Positions 1 through 7,185 of a stretch of DNA of 64,000 nt are shown one piece after another. Below the pieces are notes generated by a model that saw nothing but the letters and a program-made list of their open reading frames with translations, searched no databases and was not told where the DNA came from. Origin of the DNA: a bacterium. Its GTDB lineage: Bacteria; Armatimonadota; UBA5829. Positions within the stretch are counted from its first letter, which is position 1. Every line of letters begins with the position of its first letter. The translations under genes and the position numbers were made by a program. Location of the stretch: positions 62,001-126,000 of the forward strand of contig JAJFVF010000004.1 in the NCBI GenBank assembly GCA_021371935.1. The letters are read 5' to 3'.

Positions 1-255
1 TCCACCCGTCCCGCAGATCTGCCGCAGCAGGCATGGGGTTATGCCGTGAGCAAAAACAGCAGCATCTATGCACACATTCTCGACAGCTCACTAAACACAA
101 TTACTGTACAGGGGCTCAAGAATGGAGTGAAATCTGTGCAGAACATAGACGGCAGGCCGATAGAATGGAAATATGTGGAAGATGGGCTGCGCATCACTAT
201 ACCGCAGGAGTGCGTCGAGCCGCTGGATACTGTGCTGGAAATTATTAGCGTCTGA
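1..255 (+). CDS. Alpha-L-fucosidase, C-terminal end (partial)
   Basis: The frame is open from the first base to a TGA at 253-255, so this is the last 84 residues of a longer gene that starts before the window. The stretch WGYAVSKNSSIYAHIL followed by an ITVQGL strand and an ITIP strand near the end matches the small C-terminal beta-sandwich domain of family GH29 alpha-L-fucosidases, which remove terminal L-fucose from glycans. The catalytic barrel is outside the window, so the activity cannot be checked here. A GTG inside this frame at 46 could be taken for a start, but the conserved WGY motif lies before it, so it is internal. The identification rests on the terminal domain alone. Confidence 0.75.
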   Translation, partial: STRPADLPQQAWGYAVSKNSSIYAHILDSSLNTITVQGLKNGVKSVQNIDGRPIEWKYVEDGLRITIPQECVEPLDTVLEIISV

Positions 256-276
256 TGGCTTAACCTTGTTCATCTC

Positions 277-364
277 GGGATTTCAAATCCCAAGGGTTCC
301 GCTATATTGCCGGATTCGGAGATCCGGCACTGGCTTTTGGGTAAGGATTCGGAGGTCCTTACCC
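277..364 (+). other. Three consecutive RNA hairpins in the leader of the PEPCK-like gene
   Basis: Three perfect hairpins follow one another between the fucosidase stop and the next start: 277-291 (GGGATT/AATCCC), 309-328 (GCCGGAT/ATCCGGC) and 339-364 (GGGTAAGGA/TCCTTACCC). The second and third share the core GGATTCGGAG around the loop, so one may be a copy of the other. No T-tract follows any of them, so this is not a standard intrinsic terminator. Transcript protection after the fucosidase, a leader structure for the next gene and a small dispersed repeat are all possible. Confidence 0.5.
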
Positions 365-441
365 ATCAACGTATCTGCCTGATTGGCTTGTCATCGGCAG
401 TTTTACGTGGTAAAGTCATGTAGCAGTGTGGAGGTTCACCA

Positions 442-2076
442 TTGGATAAAGCAATTCTGGATGATATAAAACAGATAGCAAGCGGGCTGGGTGCGCAGCC
501 GAATGTCGAGCGCCTGATGCCCGAGGAGATAAAAATGCGCGCGGAGAAGTTCTGCAGGCGCACAGTTTTCGGAAGCTGCAACTATGTATCATCCGTCAAA
601 ACACTCAGCACAGCTCTCACAGTGTACCTGGGCAGCGAGAAAGTCGAGACCGGAGTCTACACCCAAAAGAAGCGCGATATCAATAAAGGCGCGCTGCAGA
701 CTATAAAGTCAGTCCATGAATATCTGAAAAAGGCTCCTATGGTGCATACCTCAGGCACATTGGGCAAGGACAGCGACTTCACTCCGCAGTGTGCGTTTTA
801 CGTCTCCAAATATCGCAGGGACGGTATTCGCGTGGCGCATATGGTGATGGAAAACCTCTTCCCTCCGATTGAAGACCGCGAAGCCGATCTGACAGTCGTT
901 TTTATCCCAGAGTGGCAAGAAAAAGACCGCCAGGTGCTGGTCTTCCCTGAGATTGGGGTCACATATGTGCTGGGCACCGACTATTTCGGCGAGGCCAAGA
1001 ACGCATTCCTGAGAATGGCTATGTGGCGCGCAAAAGAACGTGACATGCTCGGATTGCATGCGGGAACCAAGATATTGAGAGCGCAGAGTATAGAAGGCAA
1101 TATCCGCAGGCTCGGAATGATGATGTTCGGAATCGCCGCAACAGGTAAGACCACTCATTCATGCCACAATCATGATCTCACTGCGCCCGGCGAAGGCATC
1201 GAAATTTTGCAGGATGATGTCGTGTTCTGGAAGCGCGACGGATCAGCTCTCGGCAGCGAAAAGGCTTTCTATATCAAGACCGAGAACCTCAGTCCCGACA
1301 CTCAACCCCTGCTCTATGATGCGGCCGTGCAAGAAGATGCGATCCTTGAAAACGTCATGGTCGACTATTTGGGCAATGTCTATTTCGACGACCGGACCCT
1401 AACGGCCAACGGCCATGGCCTGGTGCAGCGCGGCGCACTTATGCCCTACTGCAGCGACTCGATCAACATGCCCCCCATAGATGAACTCGATGGCCTGGTC
1501 ATGGTTTTCATGACTCGCAGCAACTCCGTTATCCCTGTTGCAAGCAAGCTGACATGCGAACAGGCAGCGGTTGCGTTTATGCTCAGTGAGTCAATTGACG
1601 CATCCGGCAGCGATCAGCAGGGACAAGGCGCACCTACTCGCGGCATCAGCGCCAGCCCGCTCGTGATCGGCGAAGCATCGGAGGACTGCAACAGGTTCTA
1701 TGAAATGCTCAAGGCCAATAGCGACCAGATCGAGTGCTATATGCTCAACACAGGCGGCGTAGGAGAGATAGTCGAGCATGGTCTGGATGGGACCAGGCGT
1801 GTGCTGCAGAGAGTGACGCGAGTGCAGATACCGGAGATGGCCTTGATAATCCGCGGCATCGCCAGGGGCACGATCAAATGGCGCGAAGATGCAAACTGGA
1901 TGGTCCAGACACCCGAATATGTTGACGGACTGGATATTTCCAAATTCGATCTTGCTGAGCACTATTCTCAGGACCGTATTGACGCTTCGATAGCCGCAAT
2001 CAGGCTCGACAGGGCGGAATATGCGGCGCAGCTTCCCGGCCTGGATCCCGCTATCAAGGGTGCCACAGAATTCTAG
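442..2076 (+). CDS. Phosphoenolpyruvate carboxykinase (ATP)-like protein
   Basis: This 544-residue protein resembles ATP-dependent PEP carboxykinase, which interconverts oxaloacetate plus ATP with phosphoenolpyruvate, CO2 and ADP. A YFGEAKNAF segment near residue 181 corresponds to the family's Y-x-G-E-x-K motif. GIAATGKTTHS at 230-240 is the P-loop, and the acidic pair in ILQDDVVF (D258, D259) fits the kinase-2 metal site. A later AVLENV-like segment (AILENVMVDY) and a SKLTCEQAAVAFM helix also follow the family. The P-loop departs from the usual GLSGTGKTTL: A-A replaces S-G and a His follows the two Thr, so this is a divergent clade and may act on another substrate. The TTG start is chosen because GGAGG at 430-434 lies 7 nt upstream and no ATG is near. 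It faces the DUF2795 gene tail to tail. Confidence 0.75.
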   Translation: MDKAILDDIKQIASGLGAQPNVERLMPEEIKMRAEKFCRRTVFGSCNYVSSVKTLSTALTVYLGSEKVETGVYTQKKRDINKGALQTIKSVHEYLKKAPMVHTSGTLGKDSDFTPQCAFYVSKYRRDGIRVAHMVMENLFPPIEDREADLTVVFIPEWQEKDRQVLVFPEIGVTYVLGTDYFGEAKNAFLRMAMWRAKERDMLGLHAGTKILRAQSIEGNIRRLGMMMFGIAATGKTTHSCHNHDLTAPGEGIEILQDDVVFWKRDGSALGSEKAFYIKTENLSPDTQPLLYDAAVQEDAILENVMVDYLGNVYFDDRTLTANGHGLVQRGALMPYCSDSINMPPIDELDGLVMVFMTRSNSVIPVASKLTCEQAAVAFMLSESIDASGSDQQGQGAPTRGISASPLVIGEASEDCNRFYEMLKANSDQIECYMLNTGGVGEIVEHGLDGTRRVLQRVTRVQIPEMALIIRGIARGTIKWREDANWMVQTPEYVDGLDISKFDLAEHYSQDRIDASIAAIRLDRAEYAAQLPGLDPAIKGATEF

Positions 2077-2151
2077 CCCGCATTATTCACGTTTCTCGTG
2101 AATAATGCTCTCAGAGACCCGGATTATGCGGTAAGCACATAATCCGGGCTA
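2074..2151. terminator. Compound inverted repeat between convergent genes
   Basis: An outer arm pair TAGCCCG (2074-2080) and CGGGCTA (2145-2151) encloses two perfect hairpins: a 12-bp stem at 2080-2108 (GCATTATTCACG) and an 11-bp stem at 2118-2148 (CCCGGATTATG). The stop codons of both convergent genes, TAG at 2074 on the plus strand and TAG ending at 2149 on the minus strand, are built into the outer arms. Position suggests a two-way terminator or transcript 3'-end protector. There is no clear T-tract, so it could also be a resident palindromic repeat that now supplies both stop codons. Confidence 0.5.
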
Positions 2152-2346
2152 GACGGGCACCTCGCTGGTGACATCGGCAAGGTTGATATACTCCCTGTCC
2201 GGGAGCTGTTCCAGCCTGCTCATGATATCCTTTGATACCATGTGATCCTCCGCGAGAGTTATTATCTCGTCTTTGCTTGCAGGGTAATCGACATCCTTTA
2301 GAAAGTCCATCAGGTTTGCTGTGCTTTTGACCATTCTGCTTCTCAT
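2149..2346 (-). CDS. DUF2795 family small protein
   Basis: This is a 65-residue protein of unknown function. The segment DVDYPASKDEIITLAEDH followed by LPDREYINLADV is characteristic of DUF2795, a small helical domain found in many bacteria and often annotated only as a DUF. The open frame extends further upstream, but the ATG at 2346 is preferred: GAGGTG lies about 6 nt before it, and the homologous region begins only a few residues later. It ends inside a palindrome shared with the convergent PEPCK-like gene. No transmembrane segment or signal peptide is present, so it should be cytoplasmic. Its role cannot be deduced from the neighbours. Confidence 0.72.
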   Translation of the reverse strand: MRSRMVKSTANLMDFLKDVDYPASKDEIITLAEDHMVSKDIMSRLEQLPDREYINLADVTSEVPV

Positions 2347-2450
2347 AGTACGCACCTCATAAGCCGGAGATGGTTCACGCACAGAGTTGTACCAACCTGG
2401 GTGCAAAAATATGCGAGGCAGACTCAATATTAGCTGAGTGGAAACTTACA

Positions 2451-2537
2451 TGTCATTCCCGACCTGATCGGGAATCCAGAGAGGCTGCACTTTCATACAA
2501 CAATTGTAACTGGATTCCCGCTTTCGCGGGAATGACA
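2451..2537. repeat. Palindromic dispersed repeat, GTCATTCCCG type
   Basis: The left arm (2451-2479) begins TGTCATTCCCGACCTGATCG. The right arm (2510-2537) is its approximate reverse complement and ends GCGGGAATGACA. Each arm can also fold alone (TTCCCGA/TCGGGAA and ATTCCCGC/GCGGGAAT). Elements of this form are widespread REP-like or MITE-like repeats in bacterial genomes. It lies between the DUF2795 promoter side and the thioesterase promoter and does not interrupt a gene. Confidence 0.65.
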
Positions 2538-2574
2538 CATCTCGATCAGGATTGCACGCGCCAAGGCAGCCCAG

Positions 2575-2602
2575 TTGCCTATTCTTTTTACTGTGCTATA
2601 AT
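2575..2602 (+). promoter_or_regulatory. Sigma-70-like promoter of the thioesterase gene
   Basis: TTGCCT at 2575-2580 and a perfect TATAAT at 2597-2602 are separated by 16 nt. Transcription would begin near 2609, only a few bases before the ATG at 2615, and no Shine-Dalgarno sequence is visible. The thioesterase mRNA may therefore be leaderless or nearly so. Confidence 0.5.
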
Positions 2603-2614
2603 AATCACGGTATA

Positions 2615-3031
2615 ATGAGTGAGATTTCGCAGTTAAATAATGACGACGGATGTTTTGCCTGCGGCAAGTCCAACCCCATCGGTCTTCATCTGGAGTTCGA
2701 GCAGGAGGATGGAGAATACGTCACCTACTTCACACCGGCCAAGGAACATCAAGGCTGGCTCGGAATCACACATGGCGGTATTGTCTGCACTGTACTGGAC
2801 GAAGTGATGGCGCGCGCCGTATGTGAGCTTGGTTATGACGCTGTGACGGCTGAGATGACAGTCCGTATGAAACGGCCTGCACCCACAGGTGCACGACTGC
2901 GCTTTGCGGGACAGATAGTCTCTGAAAACCACCGGATAATAGACTGCTCAGCATGCGCGACTGATGAGGATGGTCAAGTTATAGCTGAAGCGACAGGCAG
3001 GATGATGAGAGTAAAGTCAGGAAATAGATAA
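2615..3031 (+). CDS. PaaI-type hotdog-fold thioesterase
   Basis: This 138-residue protein is predicted to hydrolyse an acyl-CoA thioester. The N-terminal FACGKSNPIGLHLEF is typical of the PaaI/YigI branch of hotdog thioesterases, and THGGIVCTVLDE (about residues 52-63) supplies the family HGG turn and the acidic residues D62 and E63 of the catalytic helix. The length is normal for a single hotdog domain. The open frame begins further upstream, but homology starts just after the ATG at 2615, and the promoter places the RNA start close to that codon. The DUF2007 gene follows 69 nt downstream on the same strand and may be co-transcribed. The natural acyl group cannot be inferred. Confidence 0.85.
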   Translation: MSEISQLNNDDGCFACGKSNPIGLHLEFEQEDGEYVTYFTPAKEHQGWLGITHGGIVCTVLDEVMARAVCELGYDAVTAEMTVRMKRPAPTGARLRFAGQIVSENHRIIDCSACATDEDGQVIAEATGRMMRVKSGNR

Positions 3032-3100
3032 CAAACAGTTAGGCTGTGCGTATTTCGTTGACTCTACCATCTGATTGACAAAACCAACGGGAGCACGATT

Positions 3101-3361
3101 ATGAATGCTGAAGAGCATGGTCAGGGCGAAAATCTTGTAGTCGTATTCAGAGCACCGGATGAAATGACGGCCAATATCGTTAAGGGAATACTCGAAGGCG
3201 AAAATATACCCGTGGTGCTGGAATCGCAAATGGTGCCTATGTATGACGGCGTATTCAAGACGAGCGTAGGATATTGGGGGGATGTGGTTGTACCCGAGCA
3301 ATATGCCGAGCGAAGCCGTGAAATTATAGATGCACAGCTCTCTTCAAACGAAAAGGGTTGA
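3101..3361 (+). CDS. DUF2007 family protein
   Basis: This 86-residue protein has the pattern of DUF2007, sometimes called putative signal-transducing protein: a strand LVVVFRAPDE, a helix (ANIVKGILEGENIPVVLES) and a second half centred on GDVVVPEQYAERSREII. Such proteins fold as a ferredoxin-like domain with no known enzymatic activity. GGGAG lies about 8 nt before the ATG. It follows the thioesterase gene with a short gap. There is no signal peptide or membrane segment. Function unknown. Confidence 0.72.
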   Translation: MNAEEHGQGENLVVVFRAPDEMTANIVKGILEGENIPVVLESQMVPMYDGVFKTSVGYWGDVVVPEQYAERSREIIDAQLSSNEKG

Positions 3362-3398
3362 AATATTGGCGTGAGGTAATTGCAAAAGTCCTCAACAC

Positions 3399-3479
3399 TG
3401 TCATTTCGAGCGCAGCGAGAAATCTGCTTTTTGCAACGTTCGGTTCAAAGCAGATTCCTCACATTCGTTCGGAATGACA
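3399..3479. repeat. Palindromic dispersed repeat, GTCATTTCGAGCG type
   Basis: The left arm (3399-3427) begins TGTCATTTCGAGCGCAGCGA and the right arm (3450-3479) ends CGTTCGGAATGACA, with a matching inner pair AATCTGC/GCAGATT. It differs in sequence from the element at 2451-2537 but shares the TGTCATT/AATGACA ends. Directly downstream (about 3521-3560) is low-complexity DNA built on ctttctagctttctagcttt. Both are intergenic and precede the NfnA gene. Confidence 0.6.
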
Positions 3480-3576
3480 AAATTTGAAACGTTTATCGGT
3501 TTTGCAATCAGCATTCTGACTTGCTAACTTTTTGACTTTCTAGCTTTCTAGCTTTTTGACTCTAATGGAGGTATCG

Positions 3577-4470
3577 ATGACAGACCACTCGGACGGTAGC
3601 GTCTGCAGACTTGCGGACCTGACTCCCGACAGCTTAAAAAACACCATAGTCCGCAAAGAGAAGCTCTCGCCGGTGCTGACGCTTCTCGAAATTAGCGCAC
3701 CCCTTATTGCGCGGTCGGCAAAAGCAGGACAGTTCGTAATGATATGGTCCGGCGAAAGGAGCGAAAGGATACCGCTCACTATCTCGGACATGGACCCAGA
3801 TAAGGGCACGATCACGATCATATTCCAGGAAGTCGGGCGGGGAACCATGGAACTGGGCAGCTTTAATGTCGGCGAGGACATACCCAGCATATCCGGTCCG
3901 CTCGGTCACCCCACCCCAATCGAAAACTACGGCACTGCTGTGGTGATTGGCGGAGGTGTCGGAACAGCCATCGCCAGGCCGGTCGCGGCTGCACTGAAAA
4001 AAGCAGGCAATCATCTGATTACGATCATAGGCGCGAGAGAAAAATCGCTCATCATACTCGAAAAAGAGATGGCTGCCATCGCCGACGAGCAGTTCATCAC
4101 CACGGACGACGGTTCATATGGACGCAAGGGTCTGGTAACCAATGCCCTTAAGGACATACTCGATAAGCAGATGGTCAATCTGGTAGTGGCGATAGGTCCA
4201 CTGCCGATGATGAGGTTCGTCGCCAAAACCACGGAGCCATACGGCGTGAAAACAATAGTCTCGCTGGACCCGATCATGATCGACGGCACGGGAATGTGCG
4301 GAGGCTGTCGGGTGACTGTGGGCGGCAAGACTATGTTCACATGCGTTGATGGGCCTGACTTCGATGCTCATCAGGTGGACTGGGACGAACTTAAGGCACG
4401 CAAGGCATTCTACTTTGATAGCGAACAGAAAGACAAGCAGGCATATATATCGGCTGGAGGTGGCAAATAA
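3577..4470 (+). CDS. nfnA: NfnA-like FAD/[2Fe-2S] NAD(P)H oxidoreductase subunit
   Basis: This 297-residue protein belongs to the ferredoxin-NADP reductase-like family that includes NfnA, sulfide dehydrogenase beta and the dihydroorotate dehydrogenase electron-transfer subunit. RIPLTISD near 64-71 lies in the flavin-binding barrel, AVVIGGGVGTAIARP (121-135) is the nucleotide-binding fold, and C241, C244 and C256 in GMCGGC...C are the [2Fe-2S] ligands, with an Asp a few residues earlier. With the next gene it would form a flavoprotein complex coupling NADH, NADPH and ferredoxin. The start at 3577 has GGAGGT 4 nt before it; an upstream in-frame ATG lacks this. The stop overlaps the next start by one base. 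The exact reaction (NfnAB, glutamate synthase-like or SudAB) cannot be settled from sequence. Confidence 0.82.
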   Translation: MTDHSDGSVCRLADLTPDSLKNTIVRKEKLSPVLTLLEISAPLIARSAKAGQFVMIWSGERSERIPLTISDMDPDKGTITIIFQEVGRGTMELGSFNVGEDIPSISGPLGHPTPIENYGTAVVIGGGVGTAIARPVAAALKKAGNHLITIIGAREKSLIILEKEMAAIADEQFITTDDGSYGRKGLVTNALKDILDKQMVNLVVAIGPLPMMRFVAKTTEPYGVKTIVSLDPIMIDGTGMCGGCRVTVGGKTMFTCVDGPDFDAHQVDWDELKARKAFYFDSEQKDKQAYISAGGGK

Positions 4471-5882
4471 TGGCCAAGGGTGGACCCAGAAATCCGATGC
4501 CGCATCAGGACGCGGCCAAACGCATAACCAATTTCGATGAAGTGGCCCTGGGCTATGACGAACAGACCGCTCTCGATGAAGCCGAGCGCTGTCTCAGCTG
4601 CAAGACCAAGCCATGTGTGTCCGGCTGTCCTGTCAATATTGATATCCCGGCCTTTATAGGGCTTATCAAGGCAAAGGACTACATAGCGGCGGCAAATGAG
4701 ATCAAAAAGACCAACTCGCTGCCTGCCATATGCGGGCGTGTGTGCCCTCAGGAGAACCAGTGCGAAAAGTTCTGCGTGCTCGGCAAGAAGGGCGAGCCGG
4801 TGGCCGTGGGTCGCCTGGAACGCTTTTCAGCAGACTATCAGGCTGCGCACTCAAACGGCTCCTCGGCTCGGCAGGAGCCTCGCCCTCCCGCCACACTTGC
4901 TGAGCATAAAGTCGCCGTGATCGGATGCGGACCAGCAGGGCTTACCGTCGCGGGTGACCTCGCCAAAATAGGCTACAAGGTCACCATCTTCGAAGCCCTG
5001 CACAAGACAGGCGGCGTATTACGCTACGGCATCCCGGAGTTCAGGCTCCCGCGCACAATACTTGACCGCGAGGTCGAGTATGTGAAGTCGCTGGGGGTCA
5101 CGATCCTGACCAATATCATCGTCGGACGGACATTCAAACTCGAAGACCTGCTCAAAGAAGGATTCGACGCAGTATTTGTCGGCACCGGAGCGGGAGCTCC
5201 CAAGCTGATGGGTATCCCGGGCGAAAACCTCTCGGGTGTCTATTCGGGCAACGAGTGGCTGACCCGGATCAACCTGATGCGCGCCAACCGTGAAGATTAT
5301 GCAACCCCGATCAAGCTCCCTAAAAAAGCCTGTATCATCGGTGCGGGAAACACGGCTATGGACTGCACTCGAACGGCTCTGAGAGTCGGCGCGGACCAGG
5401 TGACCATCGTCTACCGCAGAGGTCGTGAAGAGATGCCCGCAAGAGCGGAAGAGATAGAAAACGCCGAGGAAGAGGGCGTGATCTTTAAGCTCCTCACCAA
5501 CCCCAAACGCTTCATCGGCGACGAAAACGGTGCGGTGTGCGCAATGGAATGTCTGCGGATGGAACTCGGTGAGCCGGATGACTCGGGCAGGCGCAGACCT
5601 GTGCCTGTCGAAGGTAGCGAATTTGAGATCGAGTGCGACACGGTCATAGTCGCTCTCGGACAAAACCCGAACCCGCTCATCAGAACGACCACCGACGGCC
5701 TTTCTTGTGAAAGATGGGGTGGGATCATCATTGATGCTGAGACCGGCATGACCAGTATCCCCGGAGTGTTCGCAGGCGGCGACGCCGTGACAGGAGAAGC
5801 GACAGTCATATCGGCTATGGGCGCAGGCAAGGTCGCCGCTGCGGGAATCGACCAATATATACGCAAGAAATATAGCCTCTAG
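4470..5882 (+). CDS. nfnB: NfnB / glutamate synthase small-chain-like flavoprotein
   Basis: This 470-residue protein has two four-cysteine clusters at the N-terminus (C41, C44, C49, C53 and C88, C92, C98, C102) that bind [4Fe-4S] centres. A first dinucleotide fold at IGCGPAG (about 151-157) and a second around GAGNTAMD follow, and the C-terminus carries the GVFAGGDAVTG flavin motif. This is the architecture of the GltD/NfnB family. TAATG couples it to the preceding NfnA-like gene, whose presence favours an electron-bifurcating transhydrogenase or sulfide dehydrogenase over a true glutamate synthase; no GltB large subunit is nearby. Such complexes balance NADH, NADPH and reduced ferredoxin, which is mainly useful to anaerobes. 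A good terminator follows the gene. Confidence 0.82.
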   Translation: MAKGGPRNPMPHQDAAKRITNFDEVALGYDEQTALDEAERCLSCKTKPCVSGCPVNIDIPAFIGLIKAKDYIAAANEIKKTNSLPAICGRVCPQENQCEKFCVLGKKGEPVAVGRLERFSADYQAAHSNGSSARQEPRPPATLAEHKVAVIGCGPAGLTVAGDLAKIGYKVTIFEALHKTGGVLRYGIPEFRLPRTILDREVEYVKSLGVTILTNIIVGRTFKLEDLLKEGFDAVFVGTGAGAPKLMGIPGENLSGVYSGNEWLTRINLMRANREDYATPIKLPKKACIIGAGNTAMDCTRTALRVGADQVTIVYRRGREEMPARAEEIENAEEEGVIFKLLTNPKRFIGDENGAVCAMECLRMELGEPDDSGRRRPVPVEGSEFEIECDTVIVALGQNPNPLIRTTTDGLSCERWGGIIIDAETGMTSIPGVFAGGDAVTGEATVISAMGAGKVAAAGIDQYIRKKYSL

Positions 5883-5905
5883 TATTTGCGATTGATTGTT
5901 AGTCT

Positions 5906-5943
5906 GGCCGGGGCAGAATGTTCCGGCCTTTTCGCTTTTTTTT
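5906..5943 (+). terminator. Rho-independent terminator of the nfnAB pair
   Basis: A GGCCGG/CCGGCC stem (5906-5911 with 5923-5928) is followed by TTTTCGCTTTTTTTT. It starts 24 nt after the NfnB stop. Confidence 0.8.
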
Positions 5944-6428
5944 GGCATTTGTGCAAAACGAACTGAGCCTGAAACCCGAATTTTTGAGCGTAGGGAGTTC
6001 GTTTTGGTTGATTTTTTACATCGAAAATTCCTTCCCCTCACTAGAAAGCAAAATTGCTAAGCATGAAAGAATTGGCCATCAGAAAACATCCTCCCATAAT
6101 TATAAGTCAACAACTCGCCCAAAATGTGATGAAATTGGCGGTATACTTTAGTTAAATGTTGTTCATTGATTGTGAATGGTCGCTGGGAATTGCTTCGGCG
6201 GCTTCGACAGCGGGGTTGGTGATAATTGAATGATAATGCGATATTTGCTGCTGCACGAAGTAACAAGATCAACTCTTTGCTATAGGCTGGTTTGTTTCGG
6301 GAATAAAGCCATACCGGGTCTCATTCTATGAGCATCTCAACAAAAGTCAACATCGACATTTTGCAATTACCTATCCATAATCGAGTATAATATCTGAAAA
6401 TGAACTTGTAATACTGGAGGATGGGTAT
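5944..6428. other. Intergenic region without a supported gene
   Basis: About 485 bases hold no frame that looks like a protein. Near the right end TTGCAA (6361-6366) and TATAAT (6386-6391) could be a promoter for the next gene, but the 19-nt spacing is long. Nothing else stands out. Confidence 0.4.
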
Positions 6429-7139
6429 TTGCGGCGTACTAAGGATGTTTCGATTATTATAGCGCTGTTTATTGCAGTGTTATGCTTGGGATGTGGGAAA
6501 GCAGAACGTCATGCTGAAAACAAAATTGCAAAAGCTCTCCAAGAACGACTTGGGCCGGCTGAGTCATACGAAGTAAATATCACCGGCTCTCCTATGAAAC
6601 TGCTCAAAGGAAAAATGGAAAGGCTGGACATAGTCGGCAAAAACGTCAACCTCGAAAAAGGTGTCAAGCTTGCATCACTCAATGTGACTGTCCACGATCT
6701 CGTTTTCAACACCAAAACGCAGGAGATAATGTATGCCAGCAAAACCAGCTTTTCTGCAGCAATAGCCCAGGATGAATTGACAAAATACCTCCATAAGAAT
6801 TATCCAGACGTGCCGGAACTCAAAATTGCACTGCGCACTGGCTACATAGACGTCTCGGCAAAGCCGACTGTCGCGGGGGTGGGTGTAGCTGTCAAGACCG
6901 AAGCTGATATTCATGTAAAAGACCACCATCTGTTGATACTCGACCTTAAAAAAATATCGGCTGCAGGTGTGCCCGTTCCAGAATTTGCGCGTAATTACAT
7001 CGAAACAAAAGTCAATCCGGTATTCGACTCAAAAGACCTTGGGTTCAACGCCACTGTGAACTCGATCAGGATGGCACAAGGGTCGATATGTGTGGCAGGT
7101 AATTTGGACCTGGTACAGGCAGTCCAACTAAATAAATAG
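6429..7139 (+). CDS. DUF2993 (LmeA-like) exported protein
   Basis: This 236-residue protein has an N-terminal signal peptide (residues about 8-23). Its mature part contains KMERLDIVGKNV, VTVHDLVFNT and the late KVNPVFD segment typical of DUF2993, a family that binds phospholipid-like molecules and includes mycobacterial LmeA. A cysteine in LCLGCGK could be lipidated, but the residue at -3 is Cys rather than Leu, so a lipoprotein is not certain. The TTG start is preferred because GGAGG precedes it by about 9 nt; the ATG at 6421 is in another frame and stops quickly. It would act outside the cytoplasmic membrane. The phosphodiester glycosidase gene follows 46 nt later on the same strand. Confidence 0.7.
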   Translation: MRRTKDVSIIIALFIAVLCLGCGKAERHAENKIAKALQERLGPAESYEVNITGSPMKLLKGKMERLDIVGKNVNLEKGVKLASLNVTVHDLVFNTKTQEIMYASKTSFSAAIAQDELTKYLHKNYPDVPELKIALRTGYIDVSAKPTVAGVGVAVKTEADIHVKDHHLLILDLKKISAAGVPVPEFARNYIETKVNPVFDSKDLGFNATVNSIRMAQGSICVAGNLDLVQAVQLNK

Positions 7140-7185
7140 ATCGGCATATAGTTAACTCACACGCTACTTCTGTTGGAGTCAAAGT

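Noticed and set aside
5019-6041. A 340-codon minus-strand open frame
   Set aside because: It is antisense to the NfnB gene and runs over its terminator; no motif supports it.
5918-6151. A 77-codon frame after the terminator
   Set aside because: It starts inside the terminator stem and has no ribosome site or homologous pattern.
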